A stretch of DNA of 35,750 bases from Raffaelea ambrosiae (Eukaryota; Ascomycota; Sordariomycetes; Ophiostomatales; Ophiostomataceae). Numbering within the stretch: the stretch's first letter is position 1; every line of letters starts with the position of its first letter. The notes under the pieces are model-generated. The model ran no database searches. It saw nothing but the letters and a program-made list of their open reading frames with translations, and was not told the DNA's origin. Positions 1 to 13,902 of this stretch are shown here, piece after piece. Location of the stretch: the NCBI GenBank assembly GCA_002778195.1, contig PCDI01000017.1, positions 1 through 35,750 of the forward strand, written 5' to 3'. Made by a program: the position numbers and the translations under genes.

Positions 1-2297
1 TGGTTTTTTTTTCGGGGATGTGTATTTTTTCACGCCTGCTAGGCTTATCCGAACTTATCGGCGGGGGCGTGGAGGACGGGGCGACCGCTGCAATTCGGGG
101 GAGAGGGAGGGGGGACCGGCGTGGAAGACAAAGAAGGGAGTATCGAAGAAGTCTGGGTGTGATGGGGCTGGGCTGGAGAGTAGTTGAGATCAAGCAAGGG
201 AGAGCTATGACGAGGCGGAAAAGAGACGAACCCCAGTTTTGGTCAAATGAGAACGGCCGTGTTTTTAAGAGAAGAGAAAAACAGGACGGAGAGAAACAGA
301 AGAAAAAGAGCTACTAATAACGGGGGGTGGAGAGAGAGAGTGTGTGTGTGCGTGGGGAGGAGAGGCCGACGTCGTCGGTGCGACAGCCGTGGAAGAGAAG
401 AAAAAAAAAATCGTGAAATCAAATGACACGCAAACGATAAAAGGGTGGGCAGCGAAGTGGACGGAAATGCTGCCGGGCACGCCTGGGAAAAAACTTGGCC
501 AGAAGAAGAAAGAAAGAGAGGCAGACACTCAGGGGAAAAAAATTGCTTGAAAACCCTCTCAGCTGCTCCTTCCTTTCTCTGTTCTCTGGCTCTCCTCTCT
601 TGCCTGTTTTGCATCGTGGTTTTCTTGGTCGCTGCTTCCGCCTTTGAGCTGCGATAAGAGAATCTCGACGAATCATCGTGCGGCTTTGATCATCGTCCCC
701 TTCTGACCTTGTCTAATTACAGAGTACTCGCGCTTCCCCTATCGGCGTTCTAGTCGGTTCAGGTCAGCGACGCCCCCACTTTTATTCTCCCAGCCACGAC
801 GGTGGGGGACGTCCCCGTTTTTTGCGACGATGCTGCTCTTTGCTGTGTAGTTCCCCCTGGACCAGAAGCTAGGACCCAGCGCACCCGCTCTCTAGTACAC
901 TCTCTCTTATACGATATACCTCCGACCCACGCTTTCTTTTCCTCTTCTGGTACCATGCCGTTGCGCAGTCGGCCAAAAACAAAGCTTAACGGCCGGGCGG
1001 CATAACAAAGTGTTGAAATTCTGCTGTTAGAAATCTGAGCAGGTGAGCAGCAAAAAAAAAAAGACCAATAAAAAACCCAGAAATGAGAAATAAAGACCAG
1101 AGCTAAATTCCGCATAGTCTTCCTGGGCGAGCGGGATTCCCTGGCAAGCAGGCCGACATTCCGCAGCTGTGATGTACAAATATAAAAAGCAACCCCGATA
1201 TATCTATGTAAGATACGAGTACGATGGCCACCACCCTTATCTGGGCCATACCTTCCCGTACGGTGGTAGCCCCCAGGTCTGTCAGATATTCCAACCCGGC
1301 GATCCCATCTACTACTATTACTGGCGGGCTGGGATCAGCTTCGTATGTATTGTACCGTGTGTATGTATGTAGCCTTACCACCTTGTCGCTGGACCAAACG
1401 GGAAAACGATCTGCCATCTCAATTGGTGGAGCCGCACCTTTGCCAACCGCCACAATCCTCCACAAGGCGGGAGGAATGCCTTCGCTGCTGCACTGCCAGC
1501 ATCCAACACCCAATGCAACAGGGCAGCAACAGAAATGCAACAATGTGATGCGTCTGGACCGCAGACGCATCGAATCATGCGTCAGGGCTGGCTCTCCATG
1601 GCACACGTGACGCCAGATTGCAGCATGCATGTTTGGTTGGCAGAGGCCAGAAGAGGACTGAGACAGCTCTAGCTGACTACCCCTCAAAAAAGTACCCCGA
1701 GTACAAAACAGTCACAGTCATAGGCACAGGCAAAGCAACTCAAATGAATTGGATGCCAAAAACACACAGGATATCTGGCTCGGTTATCGGATCAGGTGTA
1801 TTGTAAGCAAAGGCCAGAGCTGGTAAGCCTGGGAGAACAAACGATAATTCATGAACAAGATGGTATCTGGCAGAAAGGGGGAAGGAGACTGAGACTCGAT
1901 GATAAATAACTAGGACATAAACCCTGACAATGAAACCCCCAAATGAAGGAAAATGAGACCAGCACAAAAAATATAATAGAAAAACAACCATGGTCATAAT
2001 ATGCTGATCTAGGTTCCCTGCAAATCGTAGACGTGTGTGTATATGCGCATAACCCAATACCCTTTGTGATAGCATGCCCGAGACCGTAATTTGACGCCGC
2101 TGTGCAAAAAAAAATGAAACACATAGAACAGATAGGACATAAAATGACAAGAAAATAATCCCACAAAGCTTCATCTGCAAATAAAAGAAAAGAAAAAAAC
2201 AGAAAAAAAAACAAAACAGCAGCTCAGTGTGCTTCACGAGAGGAGAGAAAGCAATAAGGAAAAAAAAGAAAAAAAAAAGATACTCAATCCTCGGCAA
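1..2297. other. intergenic region without a recognisable gene
   Basis: No open frame here looks like a protein. The first 550 bases or so are strongly purine-rich on the plus strand (CT-rich on the minus strand), with a short GT run near 341-353; this could be the promoter side of a leftward gene lying outside the window. From about 1950 to 2290 the plus strand is rich in A runs and forms the 3' flank of the minus-strand transporter that ends at 2298. The open frames of 100-190 codons in this stretch lack ATG starts, recognisable motifs or splice-supported extensions. No tRNA or other RNA gene was recognised. Confidence 0.6.
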
Positions 2298-4441
2298 CTA
2301 TTCATCGTCTTCAACACTGGGACGCAGAACCTGACTGGCATGCTCCGTTCGTCCCGACTCGATGTCGTCGGCTTTCTCTTCCATATTGCCGTCTGGCGTC
2401 GCAGTCAGCTGCAAGGCCACAAAGGCACCAGCTACAGCAACGCCACTGCCGCACCACCATGGCAGGGTGGAATAGCCGCTCTCCAGGCCGACAGCATACA
2501 AAAATCCTGCGATGGCGGGCCCGAAGGCGCGGCAGAGACTGGCCGCCGATGCCGATACGCCGTTAACCGTACCCAGAGTGAGTGGGCTTGGCGCGAGGTA
2601 CAGAGTGATCAGGGCGTTGCTTGGGTAGGCGAGCGTCGAAAACGTGCACTTACAGACGATGACTAGGTACACGCACGGCATTCGCAGGTTGTCCGGCAGC
2701 AGGACCAGGTAAGGCGTGACCAGATACAAAAGAAAGTAGGGTATGGCGACCATCTTGAATAGCCGTAGCGCTCCGATCCGTCCAATGACGAATGGAAACA
2801 GAAATGAGTTCGACAGAAGCGAGTAGAAGCCCTGGACAGCCATGACCATGCCGATGGTTTGGTTATTGAACCCGAATCCGCCCGCGAACTTGAATGGAAG
2901 CGAAATTTTGTCGTAGTCCGGCCTGTCAGTACTGAGGAATATGGGCAGGAGCTGATCAAATGTCATAGTGTGGCTAAAGTTTGGTTAGCATTTTGGTTTC
3001 GTGTTTCTCTTTTTCTCTTTTTGTTTCTCTGTTTCCTTCTTTGATCGCTATTGATCCTGGTATGTACTTACAAGGCAAGAATACCAAACGAAATGGTGTT
3101 GAGGATGATTGGTCTCGTGAAAATCTTGCCCGATTTACGGGTGCCGTCCAAGTCTTCCGATGCGGTGGATGATCTCTGGTCCATGGAATCAAGCGACTCA
3201 AGTGTCTCTGGGAGGCTGCTACTGCTGGGGGAAGAATTAAGGCGAGGTGAGGTTTCCGTCGTCCGATAACCAGGAAGTTGCTCGTCGGCATCAAGGAGTG
3301 GCTCCTCTTCGTCGAGAAGCTGCATCTTCCGGCTCATAACGCAGCTCTTGCGCCAAGTCAGAAGCGAGATGAGCTTGTCGCCCAATTCCCTGCCGCAGTC
3401 ACGCTCGTACTTCTTGATTGGGTGCGTCTCCTCGAGGAACAGAACGCCAACGGCAACACCGATAAACACAGCCACAGCGCTGAAGATGTTGGGGAGCAGG
3501 TACGGGAATTTGTCCCAGATGCTTCCTGGTGGGAAGATACCCGGGTAGAATTTGCACGGCCGAGCCAGGGCACCACCGACGGCGGGTCCAATCATAGAAC
3601 TATTGTCAAAGGTCAGAAACATGGCGGACTTGTCTTGATATGACTAGATCAAAATGGGGGCTTTGTCAGAAAGGAGCTGAGTCCAACAACGAACTTACCC
3701 GATGCACCACACGGCGGGAATGACAGCAAAGGCACGTCCTGTTAGGAATTGATTAGAAACTGTCGCTTGTCGCATCATATAGGAGACAGTTGCATACCTT
3801 GGTGCTCCTTGGTCTTGATAAGCTCGCCGACAGTGGTCTGCATAACGCCAATATTTCTGGTATTGTTGGTTAGAGGAATTGTCACACAAAACAACGAGAC
3901 AATGAACTGGATGGAACATACCCATTGAGAAGACCACCGAGAGCCCGTGCAATGAGGGCCACTGTAAGATTCGGGGCAAAGCCGAACAGGAGGACGCTCA
4001 GAGCCGTACCGGAAAGACCTGTAATCAGCACGGGCTTGCGGCCAATCCGATCACTGAGACGGCCCCAGAACATGCCGGTGAGGAACTCGGCAAATGTGAA
4101 AGCAGAGGTGACGAGACCAGCGTAGAATGAGATCTGCTTGTCATCCTCGGTGATGTGGAAATCCTGGATCATGAAGTAGATGTAGGGGAAAATTCCCATG
4201 AACGCAATTGGTTCACACAGCCGGCAGATGGCTATTTTTCTGGTTAGTTTGCCCTATTCAGACAAGGGAAACTGGGGGGTGCTGAGGACACGGCGGTCCA
4301 CCATCACAAAATGTACTTACCTAGGACGACCATCTGCCGTACGGGGAAGGGAGGGTTCACTTTCTTCGCCGTGGACGAGTCATGTGCAGATGAGATAGCC
4401 GCTTCCCGTTGGGGAGAGGCGAGAGATGATGGAGACCTCAT
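2298..4441 (-). CDS. major facilitator superfamily (MFS) transporter, six exons
   Basis: Exons on the minus strand: 4441-4321, 4231-3922, 3856-3798, 3738-3699, 3599-3072 and 2973-2298. They join in frame to 577 residues, and every junction has a GTAAGT or GTATGT-type donor and an AG acceptor. After a hydrophilic N-terminus of about 40 residues, the ICRLCEPIAF segment opens helix 1. MFS motif A (GRLSDRIGRKP) lies at residues 97-107, a KEHQGRAF segment and then WCIGSMIGPAVGG follow, and LEETHP lies near 232-237. A central cytoplasmic loop of about 120 residues separates the two six-helix halves. This is the arrangement of the fungal MFS family related to plant zinc-induced facilitator-like proteins. 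The substrate cannot be told from sequence; export or vacuolar uptake of a drug, metal chelate or metabolite is likely. The central loop carries an acidic dileucine, EEEPLL (274-279). The start was chosen as the first ATG upstream of helix 1 in the same exon. Confidence 0.93.
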
Positions 4442-5400
4442 GACGGTTCAGGCAGGCGCTTGCCCGCTTGGTCTGCCAGGCTCGAGGCAGATAGTGGCCT
4501 GGCCTGTTTGGCGGCCTGGTCGCGGGTGTCGAGGCCGTGGGTATCCTGCAGGCAGCAACTGCACCTGGTTTTGGATAGCTTTGAAAGAGTGCCGACTGTC
4601 AAATGAGAGGTGCAGAAAACAGGGAGAAAGAGCAGGCTGCAGGATTCCAAGATCCAGTTGCAGTGGAGCCAGCCAGTCGAACAATAGGTGACGTGTGTGT
4701 GCTTCGATGTGCGAAGAGACCGCTGCAGTGGATGCTCTCTGTGCTTTGGTGCACAAGTTGTAAAAACCAGCGAGCCAAGTCGGCTGAGAAGGCCTTCGTC
4801 GTGTTGGTGTTATCTGGAGGGCGCAATGGGTGTTGGTTGTGTAGAAGAAAAAGACAGCATGAGTGAGCGCCGTCTCTTTGTGTTTGTTGGAGGTGACTAA
4901 CAAAGCAGGTGTGTGATGTCACAAAGGGGAAATCAACAAAACAGGAAGGAGCAACCAACACAGTTCAGGGAAGTTGCCAGGCGGGGAAAAAGGAAGAAAT
5001 ATATCAAGTGATATGCGGAAGAGTGAGAGAGGGAGGACGGTTTATATAGAAAGTGGCAAGGAGAAGGAAGAAGGAAGAAGAAGAGAAGGAAGGAGGAACA
5101 ATACGATATCTAGGATCAACACAGGCGAAGGGAGGGGAGTGTAGAGTATTTGAACTGGCTTGCACATCCGCTTCCCAGAAGGGACGACAAGGTCACCGGA
5201 TCCATTGGGAAGGCACGACCAACGAGGAAACAAAAGCCAGGTTATTAAAAAAACGAACAAGGGGAAGGCGCATAACATGAGAAAAAAATAAAAAAAAGGG
5301 GGGGGGGGGTGTCTGGGAAGGACAAAAAAACGTGAACGCCTCTCTTTTTCGCCTTTTTTCCTCGTTCTCTCAATTAGCATGCACTAGCGAGAAAAATAGG
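4442..5400 (-). promoter_or_regulatory. 5' leader and promoter region of the MFS gene
   Basis: This is the stretch upstream of the transporter start at 4441. No protein gene was recognised in it. A TATA-like element lies at 5041-5048 on the minus strand, followed downstream by a pyrimidine-rich segment of the kind common at fungal transcription starts. If that element is used, the 5' leader is about 550-600 nt long. A run of 12 G occurs at 5298-5309. Confidence 0.45.
5041..5048 (-). promoter_or_regulatory. TATA-like box, candidate MFS promoter
   Basis: The minus strand reads TATATAAA and is followed by a CT-rich run (CCGTCCTCCCTCTCTCACTC). TATA boxes followed by CT-rich initiation regions are usual at regulated fungal promoters. 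It lies about 600 bp upstream of the start codon, so use of this site would imply a long leader or a 5' UTR intron. Confidence 0.4.
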
Positions 5401-8400
5401 CGGTGACAGAGCTAGTATTTGACACAACCCAGCACGCTAGAAGGCAGATCCTTCCAGGTCAAACTAGGAAAGGCGCGCCTCAGGATGCAGGCGACCACCA
5501 TTTGACCCAATGTGCCGGCCTCGACGGGCTGTATCCCAGCGAGGGGCCGGTTCCGAGACCCAGGAGGGGCCACCCAGGGGAATCCAGGCGACCTGGGTCC
5601 AGCAGGATGGCTCGCCCACCCCATACAGGCCATGGGTTGCCCGGTACGCTAACGCCCATTGTACAGGGTAGTGGGAGTGTAAGATGCCTTGTACTGTTGG
5701 AACGAAACGGTTACGTGGTTTCTGGTGGCCTCGCAACGGCTTTTTTGCCTCTCTCGTCGCCTTGCTGTCTGTGATGGCCTGTGGAGGACTGTGATGGTGG
5801 CAACTTGCAGCCGGTCCTACGCCTTGCAGGAGCACAGCGACGACGCCTCGAGTACACGGACGAGCGCGTCCTGCAGTGCCATGCGACTGACCGGTGTTTG
5901 CAGGCACCAGGCGGGTGTGTCTGGCACCACGCCAAAAGTTGCAAGAGCCCAATTGTCGCCAGATGGATGTGCCGAGCAGGTCGGCGGCCATTGGCGTCCT
6001 GCGCCTGCCGTGGCAGGCTCGCAACAAGCCCAAAGGTGGCAGTGTATCTCACTGCTATGTGCTCGCATGTACGGTGTGTTGCTGCAAGATGGACCCTAAC
6101 AGGGTGCACATACATGGTAGTTACTATGTATCTCGCAAGCATGGCAATCATTGTGGAGAGAGGAGGGGGTGCCATCGTGGAAAAGGAAGGCCAAGATCCC
6201 CGAGGATCAGCGACAGGGCAAACCAGTCGGGTCGTCCAGGTTGGGTCACCCTTTTGGGCGTCATGTTTTGAGCGGTCCCACACTTCCGTTGCACATCCAC
6301 AGCGCCCACGTCGTGGTTAATTACTATGTACTCTGTAAGGCGCACAGCGGTGGTCCCAAGCAACCACAAAAACAGGTCACAGCGGCTGCGCCTGTGGAAA
6401 TTGTAACGTCGGGAGGCCGTGCTGGAGCCAGGGTGTTTTTCTTCTTGTTTTGCTGCTTGTCTTTCTCTTTGCGCCTTGGGTGGAAGAATGGGCCGCTGGC
6501 TTCGTCAGCCAATGCTTTTGCCTGTGTGTTGGTGCGGCAGATCAGTACGAGTTACATTGCTGGTTTAGGGCCTCCAAACCATACCCGTAGATGCAGGATG
6601 GCATATCTCGGGACATACCAGAACAAAATATCGGACATGGAGCACACCCTCGCGATGGTTACGGCAAACACAAGTTGAAATACCCCCCCCGCCTTTTTTT
6701 TGGGCAATATAAGCCGCAGTGTGGTTATGGCAGTCCTGCAAAAAGAGGGAAAAAAAACAATCAGGACACCAATGGCATGCTAAGGAGCGGGTAAAACAGA
6801 CAGGCTATGGCCAGACGCAAACGGCCTGGCGAGACAACATGCAGGAATCCGGCCACTTTACCCGTAGCTCGCTGTCCCAGTCGTGATGCTTCTCCAAGCG
6901 CATCGAACACAAATCAGTCAGACGCAGACGCAGGCGCATCCTCCTAGCCACTCTCACAACCACACGCTCGTACTGATGTCCTGTTCCGGCTCGGCGGCGC
7001 GCTGCCGGCACTTCAGAACCGGACTGAGAACGCTTTTGGGGTCAATGCTCTTTGCGAAGTCCCGTCCACTCGTTCAGCACAAAGTACGAGTACAAAGAAA
7101 AAAAAGAAAAGCAAACCCAGGGAGGGTGGAGACCAACAGAGACCCAACGGAAAAAGTTGGCATACTTGTTTAGTGAAACGGCGCCAGGCCGGGGTAGGGG
7201 GAAGAGATACTCATTAGAAGGTAAAAACTTCGTTAATACACAGATATGCGCTGGTCCCAAAAGGCAACTAAAGCGCCGCCCTAGCACGCTGCTGGAGTGG
7301 TGTGGTGGAGCTTGTCAGTGCCCTCTAGGCATCGCGTATTTAACCTCCGAGGACTCTTGGGACTCGTGATGAAAGCAGAAGAGGATGACGGGAGCAGAGC
7401 CAGGGGAGGGCGCTTGGGGCGGTGAATCACAACCGAGAAGAGTGGTGCGCAACATACACTGCAGAGATTTAACTCCGGGACCGACGTCTGTGCAAACGGA
7501 GCTCGGGGGGGGCCAAAAATTTGGAAAACAGAAGGCGAGAAAGGAAAAAAGGAAAGAAAAAAAAGAAAAAAAGAAAGGAACATGACAAACAAACCAGATA
7601 ACGATGACGATCAGCCGAAGGTTCAATTTGTTCGCGAAGAGCCCATTCTCAGCAAGGGGGAGGAGGCAAGGGATAAAGGGATAGCCCCAAAGGTGTACAA
7701 TGTCAGGCATTAGGCCAGGGCAAAGAGCAAAAATAGCATTCTGTTGTCAAACAAAGCACAAAGGACTGAGAGGCCACTCAGAGGGGGTCATTGGCTGGCA
7801 GGTGAGAAGGAGTCGCTGTTGCAAGGCAGGGGAAGCTTCCTATAGGCTGCTGGCGACCCTGGTCGGTGAAACAGACCGCTGAGGCCCTTTCCCTGTTTGT
7901 CGTAAGATCTGTTTGCCGTCATAGCATGTATCACAACGGTGTATGTACGTAAGATACAAAGTATCTTGGCGCCCAACGGATATTCGAGAAGAGAGTCTGC
8001 ACCAAACAACAGCGGGAAAGAGCGACGCAGAGATCAGAGACAGTGGCCGCGCCTTCCCTGTCGAGGCATCGTCGTCACGCACAGCCGTTTCCGTCAGGTG
8101 ACCAACAGATCCTTCATCGCCAAATGCAGCGAACAACAGAAAAGCAAACGTGATGCAAGCACAGCGCATCGGCCATGCGACTGGAAGTACCATATGGACG
8201 GATCCCTTTTGCTACTTCTACTACGTGGCGACGTACTAACTCACACCTCCGCGGCATCTCGTTAATACATACAAAGTAGTACAGTTTGGGGAACTGACTC
8301 TCAAGTTTGCCCTACAGACGAAGTTGACCACAGTGAGCTCCAGGACCAGCCCAGTCCACAATAATACTCGCTCGTCCATTTGTAGTACTGCTGCCATCTG

Positions 8401-8624
8401 CTGTCATTTTTCGTATCGAGTGGACCTCGGTGGCCCTGGCGCCGAGGAGGGGGGAGAATTTAGGATGCTCACCGCCACAAAGAGGCGCCCAAGAAGGCGT
8501 CCAGGTGTCACCGCTCGCAGAGAAGATGGACCGAGACAACCCCGTCTTCGTGGCTGCTAACCCCTGCCCACAGCGACTACCACTCTTCCGCAAGCCCTAT
8601 TGGGCTTCTACGAGTACGGACTTC

Positions 8625-8640
8625 TACATAGTACTATGTA
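8625..8640. repeat. perfect 16-bp palindrome of the TACTATGTA family
   Basis: TACATAGTACTATGTA is identical to its own reverse complement. It equals two overlapping copies, one per strand, of the dispersed 9-mer. Such a site could bind a dimeric DNA-binding protein. Confidence 0.7.
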
Positions 8641-11600
8641 AGAGAGTGAGGCTGGGGACGAAGAGCCGAGTAGTTGTAAACCCAAGAATCAGGCTCGCAG
8701 CACCCCTGGCCTGCAACCCAATGGCGATGGTACATATCTTATTTTATCTTATTGGCCGCAAGATGCTCGATTTTTGACCAGAGAGCTGGAAGCGCCCCCT
8801 TCTGCCCCCTCCAACCCACCTGCCGGCCCATACTCGCGTGGGTACTCGACTTGCATGCTCGTAGTACATACATAGTAGTAGTATTTCTCCCAATGGGCAG
8901 GGCAGTGGTTCGCATTCCCACGTTTCGATCCTCGTGGAAGGAACCTGGGAAAGTTGGCACACAACGCCACACTAATATCCTAGGCACATCCCAAGAGGTT
9001 TAGATTGCCCACCTGGCGCGGAACCCGGAAGCTCTGTCTTCTTGGCTCAGGCCGTCCCAATTGGCGACCCAACCAGCTCCATCTGACTCCCAATGTGACA
9101 CCACCCGCATTGGTGTCCTGCTACGGGGACAGGGGGGGGGGGGTTAGATTGTCAGTGCGTGGCCCATCACACTCATAACACGCAAAGTACTTTGCCCTCT
9201 TGCGAGCTCGCCGACCTAATCGAAGTACCCTGTGGGCGGCTGGACCTCGTGATGGCAAAAAAAAAAAGGAGTGAGAGTTAGAGGAGGAGACGGTGCGTCG
9301 ACGGAATAAGAAGGAATTCGCGGATGGCCTTTTGCCTACTGCAGCCATGCGGCGTCGCAACATAGTTACGGTGTAAAATACCATAGTGATATCGATAGCC
9401 GCTTCGAGAATAACAAGCAAGCTACGCCGGGCGCAAATAAGGGCCGCCACCCAGATCCGGCTCTGCGGTTCGACACAAAACCGCCGGAGACCTCTCCGTT
9501 TCGAGGCAAGGACGGAATGCAAACGGCAAAACAGAGGCCAATTGCTAATTCGCCGAGGCCTGAGGCCGGCTCTTCTACTGCATACTCGTAGCGTTTGGCC
9601 TCTTTGCTTCGTCACTGGCTTCTCGCTTGCTGATGTTATGTCGATGGAGCGCGCCAACGCTGCTATTATCCCGGTACGGTGCCGGGGGGGGGGAGACAAA
9701 TATCCATGGACCAGAAACCCTTGCTCTCAGCCGCTTCGTCGCCCACTTTGCGCACCCCTATTGGGGATCATGCCGGTACATCGGTGAGGCACGGGCTTTC
9801 GAGCCCAGCATAGTTAATACATAGTAGTCTGTTTACTGCAATCTGCAATCACGCTCTGATGTAACCATGCTTGTTTTGTCTGCCCCCCCGACTAGAACAG
9901 CTGCCAAACCGGCAAGGAGTTGCATCCGTGTCCAGGCGCATACGCTGTGCATCATGTGAACAATTCCTCACCGCAAAATGCCGTCCTGCGGTGGCCATCT
10001 GGACCATCACTCAGTCCGCCAGGGGACTTACTCGCCGGTTCAAATGTCGCTCAACGGACGCCGCCGCCCACAATCACTCACATACATGCTCTCGCATACA
10101 GGCTACTACGAGTATGTATGTAGTAACAACGCACGTCCTTGCATACATAAGTCCATCAAGCGCATGCATGACCCGCAGGCTGTCTCAGGAAGCTGAAAGC
10201 ACAGTGAGACATGGGGAGGGGCGCGGACGTCGATGAGATGAACAGCCGTCTCCTCCTGGTGGTGCATGCTGCAATGATCGCTGCCCAGAGCCGACGGATA
10301 CCCTATTGGCAGGTGCCTTCTACTACTATGATGTATTCGTAGTTGCGTCTGGTTGCGTTTGGTTGCTTTTCGTTGATTTTCTTCTTGCGGGATCTCATCA
10401 ATCCCCGTGCCGTGTCCTCAGCCCCCAGTCCAGCCCCCCTTTCTGACCCGTTTGCCTTCCATCTCCTACGCGTATGAAGTGAAGACAGCCCCCATTTTTA
10501 CACAACGTTACAGGGTACGCTTCCAAAAGCGTATTGCTTTCGTAGGGTCTCCACTCCTGCCGTCTAAATTGTCGTTGCACTGAATGCTACTGCACTTGGT
10601 TTTCTCGTTGGGACTCGCATGTACATAGCACAATAGGGTAGAATGCAAGATACCGACCACCGGCCACCCACCTCATCCACTCGAGCGGTACGCTATTGGC
10701 AGTCGCCCTAGCTGAGCTGGGCGTTGCGTCCCAGCGGTCTCTGGCGCTCGCTCTTGCCGCCTTGGCCCATTGCCCTAGCCCCCGACTAGGCTTGGGGTGG
10801 GTGGAGACGCGAGCAACGGTCCTACTCACCGCAACATGGCTTTTTGGCGCCCCAAACAATGGCTCCCCCGGCTGGAAATGCCGGTGGCCAGAGAGGGGCC
10901 ACCTCTTGGGTACTCGCTAAAATGGTCCTTTTTTTGTGTCTGTTGACAGATCGGTGCGGACGGAAGTCCGGGCCACTTACCTAGTTCCACAAAAGCAGTC
11001 GTCTGAGAAGCACACCCAATCCGTTTGCCCTCTTTGCGCCACACCCTGCGGGACCAGGCACCGAATGATATTTCTCCGGCGAGGACGTTGCGACGCACAG
11101 AGGCTACAGTGCTCTTACAAGACGACCTCGTTTCCCTTTCTCTGTATTCTGGTGACCGAGAAACGCTCACACAACCACTGTGTGCTTCTATTGTATCCCG
11201 TCTTGCAGTGCTGGTACTCCGTACACACAGAGGGAAATGGTGATGCTAATCCTACGAGATCAAATATGCCACCATTGAGGCCCACTTAAAAGGGGAGCAG
11301 CCGAATGGACAGAACTGGGGAAATAGGGGGGGGGGGGTTGCGCAGAGTTCTAAACAGCAAAAATTCACCGTAGGGGGGGCTAGTATTAGTGGGAGGCGAA
11401 AAGGCTTCAACCTGAAGGGGGTGGCAAAACGCAGCGTTAGTGACCAGCAATCCGAGCGGACGGGTACGAATACATGGTAATAATAATAGTTGATACAAGA
11501 ACGGACAGTTTTCTCAGGGAGACTGCGAGCCATCCGTTTCAGCTCGCAGCAAAAATAGGGGGCCGGGAATGGAGATGGCGGCCCCTTTATGACAAACTAC

Positions 11601-13878
11601 ACATCACTTCTCAGGTCTCGTGGCGATGGACTACTATGTCATAACTTGGGATGGAACTGGTGGCTGCCTGGCCAAGAACGTGGGAAGGCCGTCGGTCGAA
11701 CCTTCCCCAACATCTGGCTGCTGCCGGGGGTTGCCTGTTTAGGAAGCTCCAGTTCCGCTCGCTGTGAGACAGGCGCAACCAACAGGTACAGCTTGCACCA
11801 CTGCTGCAACGTTGGACCAACTGCGAGGCTCGTTCTTTCCGCTTTGCAGCAGCCAAGTGCGCAATAGGAAAGAGCGACCAAGCAAGATACGTAGATAATA
11901 GTACATAGATACCCAAATGCAAGAACGATGGATGCGCCGTGACAAGAATGTCTTGGCGTGCCAGGCAGGAAACACACCAGCACTCGAAGGCCGGCCATGA
12001 CCTTGTTGACGGTGATTTCCGTCGACGAGCCACACACAAAAAAAAAAAAAAAACACCCGCCTGGTGGTCTTGGAAGAAGGTCAACTCGAAGCGCACACTC
12101 CCCCCCTCTTCCCCTTCTCGCCGTTTCCTGACAAAACGCGTGCAGGGGTTGTCTCACTGATCTCATAATCAGATGGATCGCTGTGCGTCCTGCCGTCGTT
12201 CCTTCGGTGGAGCATATCCGTTGTCAGTACTTTTGCAAATAAGGCAACTTCTGCGGACACCTCCGGGCATGGATCACCACAGGAGACGTAGCACGCAACG
12301 GATACGCAAATGGATCGAGGAGAAGAGGGGGGGAGGCGACAGCAAAGAGAAAATCAACCAGGGAGTAGCATAGCCAGGGAGCAACGAAGACAAAGTGGAC
12401 GACAAGCTGCACGAAGTGCAACGCCGGCGACATCACCCGGTGCTAGGGGATCACTCTCCGGGAACAAGTTTCCTGCTCACAGTAACCTTGACGTCCGGGC
12501 GACAAGACTAGGACAGAAACAGCACCAGTCCTTGGAACTGGGCGTATCGTCGTCTCTGCTCGGACCGGCTCGGCTCTCGCAAAGGCATCATGGGGTCTCA
12601 TCCGCAGCCCGAAGTTCTACCGTACCAGTATCAAATTGCGGGAAAGCTGGTCATGTCCCTTAGTTTGACGGGCAGACAGCCGGCCGGCGACGTCCGCTGA
12701 TTGCCAATGGCTGATCATGCGCCACAGACACGCCAATGAGCATGCTCTGACCTGCCATCCGGGGCGGTGATCCAAAATCTCCTCCAGAGCCCATCAGGGA
12801 CTCACAGGACAAAACCACAAGTCAGGGAGGATGATACTATGTAGAAAGCAGAAAGTCGGGCTTGCACTCTCGGCGATTCCTCTCTGCATCCTTGCATACA
12901 CGCACACGCATCCATCTATCCATCCACCATTGCCTCCCCATCACGATCCTCCATCGAGGAGGCCATGTTGTGGGTTAGCCTCCATTGGGCCTATCCGCCT
13001 TGACCACGACGACAGGATCATCGGCCCGTACACGAGGAGGTGTGCCCTGGTCAGTTCCCTCTTTCTCTTTTAGCGTTGGCACATATCACACCAACACGGT
13101 ATTGCGCAGCCAAACAGCTTCTCGCGCTATGCGCCCGCAAGAGAAATGTCCTACCGCTCGACGGAATTCCCACGGGCATTGGTTGCTGCGACCGTCTCAC
13201 AAGTATTTGCCTTCTTTCCAGCCCTTGTCTTTATTCCCTCTTTTGTCATTTTTTCGGGTGTTTGTCCACGTTTTCAGATCCACTTGCCTGCAGACATGCA
13301 GACCCTACCCGCGATAAAAGCAAGCAGAACCCATACAGGCTTTCGTCACAGCACTGCCCTCACCTTCTTGGCCCCCAAAAGAGAGAGATTTAGAAAAACA
13401 ATTGAAAATTTGTTGACACCATACACCTCTGATGCTCGCGGTCAGTCGCCTGACTATCCTCGGGATGGAACCCGGGGTGATCACGGAGAACATCGGCTCC
13501 TGTTCACGTCATAGTGCATATATCGTGAGCGAACTTTTTACGTCGGGCCAAACGGGGACGCCGTGCGTATCGTATCTACGGCTGCCGCTGCAGACAGGGT
13601 TAGATGCACGCAGCGACGAAGGCCATGATAGGCCACGCCGATTTCATCCAACCCTCTGGGTTGCTGTTTCTGGGGAGGGGGCCACGAAGAGAGGGGACGG
13701 TGTGAGTTCTACAGCACCAGGTCGTTGCCAACAGCCGACGTGGCAGTTGCTGGGACGATCGTATGTCCTCTCTTGGAGCAAACAGATGTTATACCTGTCG
13801 CACAGGCAGTCTTCCGTGGCAGAACGAAATGATCGAAAGACTCTATTTCGGATCAAATCCCACCGAATGGTCTGTTGC

Positions 13879-13902
13879 TTGTCACCTTGTCACCTTGTCA
13901 CA
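13879..13902 (+). repeat. 8-bp tandem repeat, three copies
   Basis: The unit TTGTCACC is present three times in a row, the last copy ending in A instead of C. It lies about 290 bp upstream of the RNase P RNA candidate. No function is evident. Confidence 0.75.

Noticed and set aside
5401..13400. Degraded transposon origin for the gene-poor region
   Set aside because: No terminal repeats, no transposase or reverse-transcriptase fragments in any frame, and no AT-rich RIP-like composition were seen. A repeat-library search would be needed to exclude very old copies.
13596..13608. AGGGTTAG-like sequence considered as a telomerase RNA template
   Set aside because: Only about eight bases match a telomere repeat, less than the one and a half repeats expected of a template, and no pseudoknot or three-way-junction element was recognised.
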